This document shows, piece after piece, positions 60,001 to 64,000 of a stretch of 64,000 bases of DNA. The position numbers and the translations under genes were made by a program. The DNA lies in assembly GCA_015069015.1 (NCBI GenBank), contig SVJK01000004.1, forward strand, positions 1 through 64,000, in the 5' to 3' direction. The DNA is from Oscillospiraceae bacterium. Its GTDB lineage: Bacteria > Bacillota > Clostridia > UMGS1810. How positions within the stretch are numbered: position 1 is the first letter of the stretch; each line of letters starts with the position of its first letter. The notes below the pieces were generated by a model, which ran no database searches, was not told the DNA's origin, and was given only the letters and a program-made list of their open reading frames with translations.

Positions 60001-60701
60001 CCGTTGAAAGTGAATCAAAAGCAGCCAAGAAAATTAAAGAAGAAAACGGTGGCGGCGTAGGCAGCGGTGCAGGCGGTGGTGCAGGCGGCGGTTCATATTC
60101 CAACAACAAAGGCCAGCCTGTTGTGTCTGTCGGCGAAGAAGATAAAGAAGAAGTGAAAGTCCTTTCCTTTGATGATATCAAAAATGTTGAATGGGCACAA
60201 AAAGCAATCAATGCTCTTGCAGAAAAGAAAATCGTATCCGGTGACGGAAAAGGAAGTTTCAGACCAAGCGATTTTGTCACAAGAGAAGAATTTGTAAAAA
60301 TGCTTGTTCTCACTCTTAACATTTCCACATCATCTGCTGATGAAAACTTTGATGATATCACATCTTCCGATTGGTGTCGTCCCTATGTTGCAGCGGCAAT
60401 TTCCAAAGGAATTGTAAACGGCATAGACGAAAATAACTTTGGTAAAGGAAGAATAATCACAAGAGAAGAAATGGCAACAATGACCTACCGTGCATTATCT
60501 GCTATGGGCATAATGCTCGGCGGTGCCCATAAAGATGAATTTGCAGATATCGGTTCAATCAGTGACTGGGCAAAGGAAGCTTGCGTGAAGATGCAGGAGG
60601 CAGGCATCATAAACGGTATGGGTCAAAACCACTTTGCACCAAAAGAAAATGTAACAAGAGCACAGGCAGCAAAAATACTCTATGAAGTATTATCAAGATA
60701 A
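57096..60701 (+). CDS. large SLH-anchored surface protein with LamG-like modules and Gly-rich linker
   Basis: Signal peptide; GGGVGSGAGGGAGGGSYSNNKG linker then three SLH motifs (IVSGDGKGSFRPSDFVTREEFVKMLV etc.). Start could be the ATG at 57105. Confidence 0.87.
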   Translation: MKQMAKQTKRLLALFIASVMCFSLCVPSLAEDTEVKDEPLFYDFNTDDPTSYFASIPGWNLSTTKSAFTIHSWEKDSPDEQEWGNSLKYINGAGNEQARVEVGSKAYDSVGIEFSVRIDSASNNMYVDFRNEKDIYAVVFDTNKRVNFFSTTIANYELEKWYDVKCELSVANKYACLWFKEHSSDTWDVYNQFGIEKITGTEIQRMMFEIHGGADNDGGVKYIDNLKVYPIADGLKPSLSIYNDDFEDGINHASSVTDYSKMWKSMNTNSQTEITAEPLEGYEGKVLKLKDVSSSTAQVNLTVGKYPFSDANAPDVRHLMTYKMGSSFNGGIACVYMKYVSPQRNSKSEVNLLTLKENQVIMEDKDGYHTFDAKIEPGKLYDVTYLYDAKSKVAVLSVVDGNGDTISKFLDLGLFDSEYGYVYNIEFANGSVGENTVYVDDFSWDINSVEFELSDCYVKSGNSDDSDLDETVVFEYTDMVEENIEPVVTVKKDGAEVDTAYIVTGKGNAVQVAFDELERNSSYEVSLSGINSVFGDSSSKNTVSFVTSDYAVDVETISVSDGVITANLKGAFKNGTEAYIAASAYDSDDNITEVKLLPIEVPYRDASAVTFTPEFEGDYSYIKAVVIRNFASAIFYSANVPTDGGEIEDGTQDEEYEAITSIEIDEDTFTVCGENISKDSSVIGIQVLKSGKTWTDLSGFDYENGDITEILAGFDSVADVEYGEGYSFTQKLSGGDMPAFRVRFGDGIITYYDPVLMENINNAQTADELSEIVKADSAVWDEMCAVVENLEDDEEALFWQILLDTKDNLKDEGKALSLPSEVTELAPGVSALARLKTSGKDELKNLFDTLADEGIFETNSYEIYAGVGDFEGFGMSASQKDSFTAHIQKNVRDYEYIEDFVRDFDENAVFYAIKDGSKQRINKILTTSDLLDSDEFPTYETLNATKRNTVCSELGTSKLFTSIESLEDAVESESKAAKKIKEENGGGVGSGAGGGAGGGSYSNNKGQPVVSVGEEDKEEVKVLSFDDIKNVEWAQKAINALAEKKIVSGDGKGSFRPSDFVTREEFVKMLVLTLNISTSSADENFDDITSSDWCRPYVAAAISKGIVNGIDENNFGKGRIITREEMATMTYRALSAMGIMLGGAHKDEFADIGSISDWAKEACVKMQEAGIINGMGQNHFAPKENVTRAQAAKILYEVLSR

Positions 60702-60715
60702 GGAGGGGATAAATT

Positions 60716-63358
60716 ATGAAAAAAATATTTTCAGTTGTTATAGCACTTTCATTGGTTTTGGCAACTTTTTGCATATCCCCCGTGTCCTATGCTGATGAAA
60801 GTTATTCGGAAAAAGCAATAGAAGTTGTTGCAAAACTTGGACTTATGGAAGGACGTCTGACATATAGTCCTGACATTGAAATAACCAGAGGAGACCTCAT
60901 AGCATCGGTTCTCAACCTTTGTCCTTCAGAGTCTCAGGCAGGGAATTCTGTTTTCACAGACCTTGAAAAAGACCATCCCAATTTTACAGCCATTATGACA
61001 GCTTATAATATGGGACTTGTTGCAGGTTTTGGTGACGGAACTGTTCGCCCGGATGATGCGGCAACAGTTTCACAGGCAATGAAACTTATTTATTATGCCC
61101 TTGGCTATAAGGAGTTTCTTTCACAGGTCACAAGTCCTGCCCAGGCAGTTGAAACAGCAAATGTGGGTACCTTTAGTGATACAAACTCATCGAAGATTCT
61201 CACATCGGGAAAACTTGCAGACCTTCTCGTGCAGGCAGGAGAAAGTTATCCTCTTGAAGCACAGCAGATCACAAAAGACGGCAATGCAACATTCAAATAT
61301 TATACTGCAAAAGAAACAGTTTTAGAAAGATATTATGACATTGTAAGAGTTGAAGGCGTGGTAACATCAGCCGGCGGAATGAATCTTATTGCCGGACAAA
61401 GTTATAATTCTGACTGGATTGTAATTGCAGGAACAGTTCTTAAAAAGGATGCGGTAAGTGCAGATTCATTCTTCGGTCAGAGAGTTGTTGCATATTACCG
61501 TCAGCACAGTGATATGAAAGACAAACGTCTTGTATGTCTTTATTCCTATAACAACACCGTTCACGAAATTTCAGCCGAAGACTATGACGGCTATACAGAC
61601 GGAAAACTCTACTACGAAGTGGGCGATATGGAATATGAAGATATAGACCTTAGTTTTTCATCGGCAGATATGTTTGTAAACAATGTTTTGGTTGCAAATC
61701 CCGAAGAGAGTTATTTTGATATCAATTCAGGAAAAATCACTCTCATCGATAACAACCTTGACAAAAAGATTGACGTTATCATAGTTGTTGAGTATGAGAC
61801 ATATGTTGTTGAATCCGTAAATGCATCACTCAATGCAATTTTTGGAAAATATAACGACGAGGCACTTCTTTTAAATGAATATACAAATGTCAGCATGCTC
61901 GATGAAAACGGCAATGTAATATATCTTGAAGGTCTTTCACCAAATGATGTTCTCTCTGTTGTAAAAGCGGGAGATAAGTCAAACATCTCTCTTGTATATG
62001 CCTTCACGGAACTTCGCGGAACCATTGAAGAAACAAGAGAGTCAAACGGCAAATTCTATGTGACAATTGACGGGAAAGAATACAGAGTAACAGATGATTG
62101 TTATCACTATGAAGGCTCTTTCCTCACAGTTGGCAGAGTAGGTCTTTTCCCGCTTAACACTGCGGGTGAAGTTGCAACCTACAGATCATACGGGGAACTT
62201 GCCCGCTTTGGATATATCATTCAGACAAAGCAGACTCCCGGAATGACAAGCACAGTAATGTCAAAGATTCTTGACCAGAATGGTGAAGTTGTCATATATG
62301 AATATGGAAAAAATGTTAAAATCGATGGCAAGGTGAGAAACTCTGTTGATGCAACACAACTTCTTAACGGAGTTCTCGTTTCCTACACAGTGTCTGACGG
62401 AATTATGAAAACTGTTGACACTCCCTTTAAAAAGGTTTCAAACGGTACAAACGTAACCTATGAAGGCCTTGGCGAAGACGAAAGCCATCTCAATTCTCTC
62501 CAGCTTTACTTTGACGGATATGAAGAGGGAAAAGTAAAAGAAAAGTATAAAGGAACATCCGGTATTCTTGGCGGAATGGTTGCTCTTGATAAATCTGCAC
62601 CAATATTTGTAATTCCTGTGGGTGATGCTGTTCAGGATTCCGACTATAAGGCATATCCTACAAGCCAGTATCTGAGACATGACGGAGATTATCAACTTGT
62701 TGCATATAAAATGAAAGACAGAAGTCTTATTGCAAGTGCGACAGTGGAATACACAACGCCGGCAGGTGCAAACGAAACTGTTAATCCTGATACAAGCCCT
62801 GTAATTGTTGAAACTGCAAGAAAAGTTCTTGATCCAAACGGTGATCCCGCTACAAAGATTGTAGGCTATCAGCAACAGTCAAAAGTGGAACTTTATCTCA
62901 CAGAAGAACTTGAAAGAGAAATCAAGCATACAATCCATAGCGGTGATATCATAAAAGTTTCCTACACCAAAGAGAACTACATCAAAGGTATTGAAGTTCT
63001 CTACTGTTACGAAACCCGTTCTATGGTTGGTGCAAATCCAAGCGCTGAAAAGACTGCACTTTTCCGTGTTATGCAGGCAAATGTGTACAAGAGGGTTGAT
63101 GACATGATAATCTCAACAACACAGGAACTTGTTCCGGGCACAGACTATGAGGGAAAAGAAATTGCTAACGAGGAACTTCGTAACCTTTCAACCTACACAC
63201 TCTTAAAATATGACGAAAGAACACAAACTGTTTCAAAGGCTTCAGTAACAGATGTTGTATCCTTTGAAGATACAGGTTCAATATGTTCAGAACTTGTTGT
63301 ATATGACAGATACGGCGATCCGAGATACATCTATGTATTCAACGATCCCAAAGATTGA
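60716..63358 (+). CDS. SLH domain protein, ~880-aa family, paralogue of 17225-19876
   Basis: Signal peptide; VAGFGDGTVRPDDAATVSQAMKLIYYALGY; RBS AAGGAGGGG. Confidence 0.85.
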   Translation: MKKIFSVVIALSLVLATFCISPVSYADESYSEKAIEVVAKLGLMEGRLTYSPDIEITRGDLIASVLNLCPSESQAGNSVFTDLEKDHPNFTAIMTAYNMGLVAGFGDGTVRPDDAATVSQAMKLIYYALGYKEFLSQVTSPAQAVETANVGTFSDTNSSKILTSGKLADLLVQAGESYPLEAQQITKDGNATFKYYTAKETVLERYYDIVRVEGVVTSAGGMNLIAGQSYNSDWIVIAGTVLKKDAVSADSFFGQRVVAYYRQHSDMKDKRLVCLYSYNNTVHEISAEDYDGYTDGKLYYEVGDMEYEDIDLSFSSADMFVNNVLVANPEESYFDINSGKITLIDNNLDKKIDVIIVVEYETYVVESVNASLNAIFGKYNDEALLLNEYTNVSMLDENGNVIYLEGLSPNDVLSVVKAGDKSNISLVYAFTELRGTIEETRESNGKFYVTIDGKEYRVTDDCYHYEGSFLTVGRVGLFPLNTAGEVATYRSYGELARFGYIIQTKQTPGMTSTVMSKILDQNGEVVIYEYGKNVKIDGKVRNSVDATQLLNGVLVSYTVSDGIMKTVDTPFKKVSNGTNVTYEGLGEDESHLNSLQLYFDGYEEGKVKEKYKGTSGILGGMVALDKSAPIFVIPVGDAVQDSDYKAYPTSQYLRHDGDYQLVAYKMKDRSLIASATVEYTTPAGANETVNPDTSPVIVETARKVLDPNGDPATKIVGYQQQSKVELYLTEELEREIKHTIHSGDIIKVSYTKENYIKGIEVLYCYETRSMVGANPSAEKTALFRVMQANVYKRVDDMIISTTQELVPGTDYEGKEIANEELRNLSTYTLLKYDERTQTVSKASVTDVVSFEDTGSICSELVVYDRYGDPRYIYVFNDPKD

Positions 63359-63401
63359 TAGATAAAAAGTTTTGCTATTTATCTGCTCCTAAAAAATAGA
63401 T

Positions 63402-63453
63402 GGATTCAGTGCCACTCTCCGGCTTCCCCCGGAGAGTGGCGGAATCTGAATCC
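63402..63453. terminator. long composite hairpin downstream of the SLH gene
   Basis: GCCACTCTCCGG / CCGGAGAGTGGC inside an outer GGATTCAG / CTGAATCC stem; no T-tract directly after. Confidence 0.5.
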
Positions 63454-63609
63454 GTACACAGGATGATATGTAAAAGTTAATAAAGACTTTGTTGATTTTT
63501 ACATATTATCATAAAAGACATTCATTAAAAGTCTTGACAACACCTTATAGTATTTGATAACATTAATTATTAGGCACAATTTAACGAATTGTGCCAGAAG
63601 GAGTCAAAA

Positions 63610-64000
63610 ATGAAGCTTTTAACGCTTGAAGAACATCGCGATAGAAAAGCAAACATTTTGTATGCCGAATCAAAAGTTAAAAAGTATCTTCGCAGAGAAA
63701 GAGTGCATGATTACCTTCCCGGACAGGTAATATACAATCTTGGTGAATATCCTGCACCCTTTTCAATCCGCCCCACGGAATATGACTATAATCTCATAAA
63801 GTCACTTTCTGAAAAAGGGGTGGGACTCATTCAGATTCACGAAGAATGGAACGATGCCATAAGAGTTCTTGGTGCAGATAAATACACCTCTCACGATCCC
63901 GAAGGATTAAAAGAGTTTATCAAACTCTGCCACCGGTTCGGCATAAAAATCATTCCATACTTTTCAAGTTGTTTTTTTGATGAGAGAGATCCTGATTTCA
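63610..64000 (+). CDS. 5' part of an ORF truncated by the window end; possible TIM-barrel carbohydrate-active protein
   Basis: ATG 63610 behind AGAAGGAG; open to the window edge: MKLLTLEEHRDRKANILYAESKVKKYLRRERVHDYLPGQVIYNLGEYPAPFSIRPTEYDYNLIKSLSEKGVGLIQIHEEWND...FGIKIIPYFSSCFFDERDPDF. Confidence 0.7.
   Translation, partial: MKLLTLEEHRDRKANILYAESKVKKYLRRERVHDYLPGQVIYNLGEYPAPFSIRPTEYDYNLIKSLSEKGVGLIQIHEEWNDAIRVLGADKYTSHDPEGLKEFIKLCHRFGIKIIPYFSSCFFDERDPDF

Overview
A 64 kb window from a low-GC genome, probably an anaerobic Firmicute (Clostridia-like): SLH-anchored surface proteins, T-box and ZTP riboswitches, glycyl radical enzymes. No rRNA or tRNA gene was recognised. Main blocks: (1) 439-8970, two paralogous, functionally unassigned glycyl radical enzymes (GREs), each divergent from its own AraC regulator, with one activase and a GH43-like gene; (2) 9060-14034, an AgrC/LytTR-type two-component system divergent from a small unknown gene and an InlB-repeat/SLH surface protein; (3) 14393-25827, AraC + aldose-epimerase-like + SLH protein + frameshifted GH78-like gene + large heparinase II/III-like lyase; (4) a T-box-controlled stand-alone trpB-like gene, a further SLH protein and an ABC exporter; (5) a ZTP riboswitch with pflA-pflB, asnS, two PHP-domain genes, an acyl-CoA ligase, an MFS transporter and glmM; (6) 51431-63358, LacI regulator + second heparinase-like/SLH/SLH locus, then the start of a truncated ORF. 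The most unusual signal is non-coding: two distant copies (about 4363-4521 and 50694-50957) of a modular array of short near-perfect hairpins. Stems start ATG and end CAT, linkers are GAA/TTC-like, and the order of modules is conserved between copies in opposite orientation. One copy supplies the last codons of an AraC gene. Two 278-bp TA-flanked MITE-like elements, a 218-bp palindromic element and a 27-bp perfect inverted repeat are also present. All homology calls are from reading motifs; no database search was possible.
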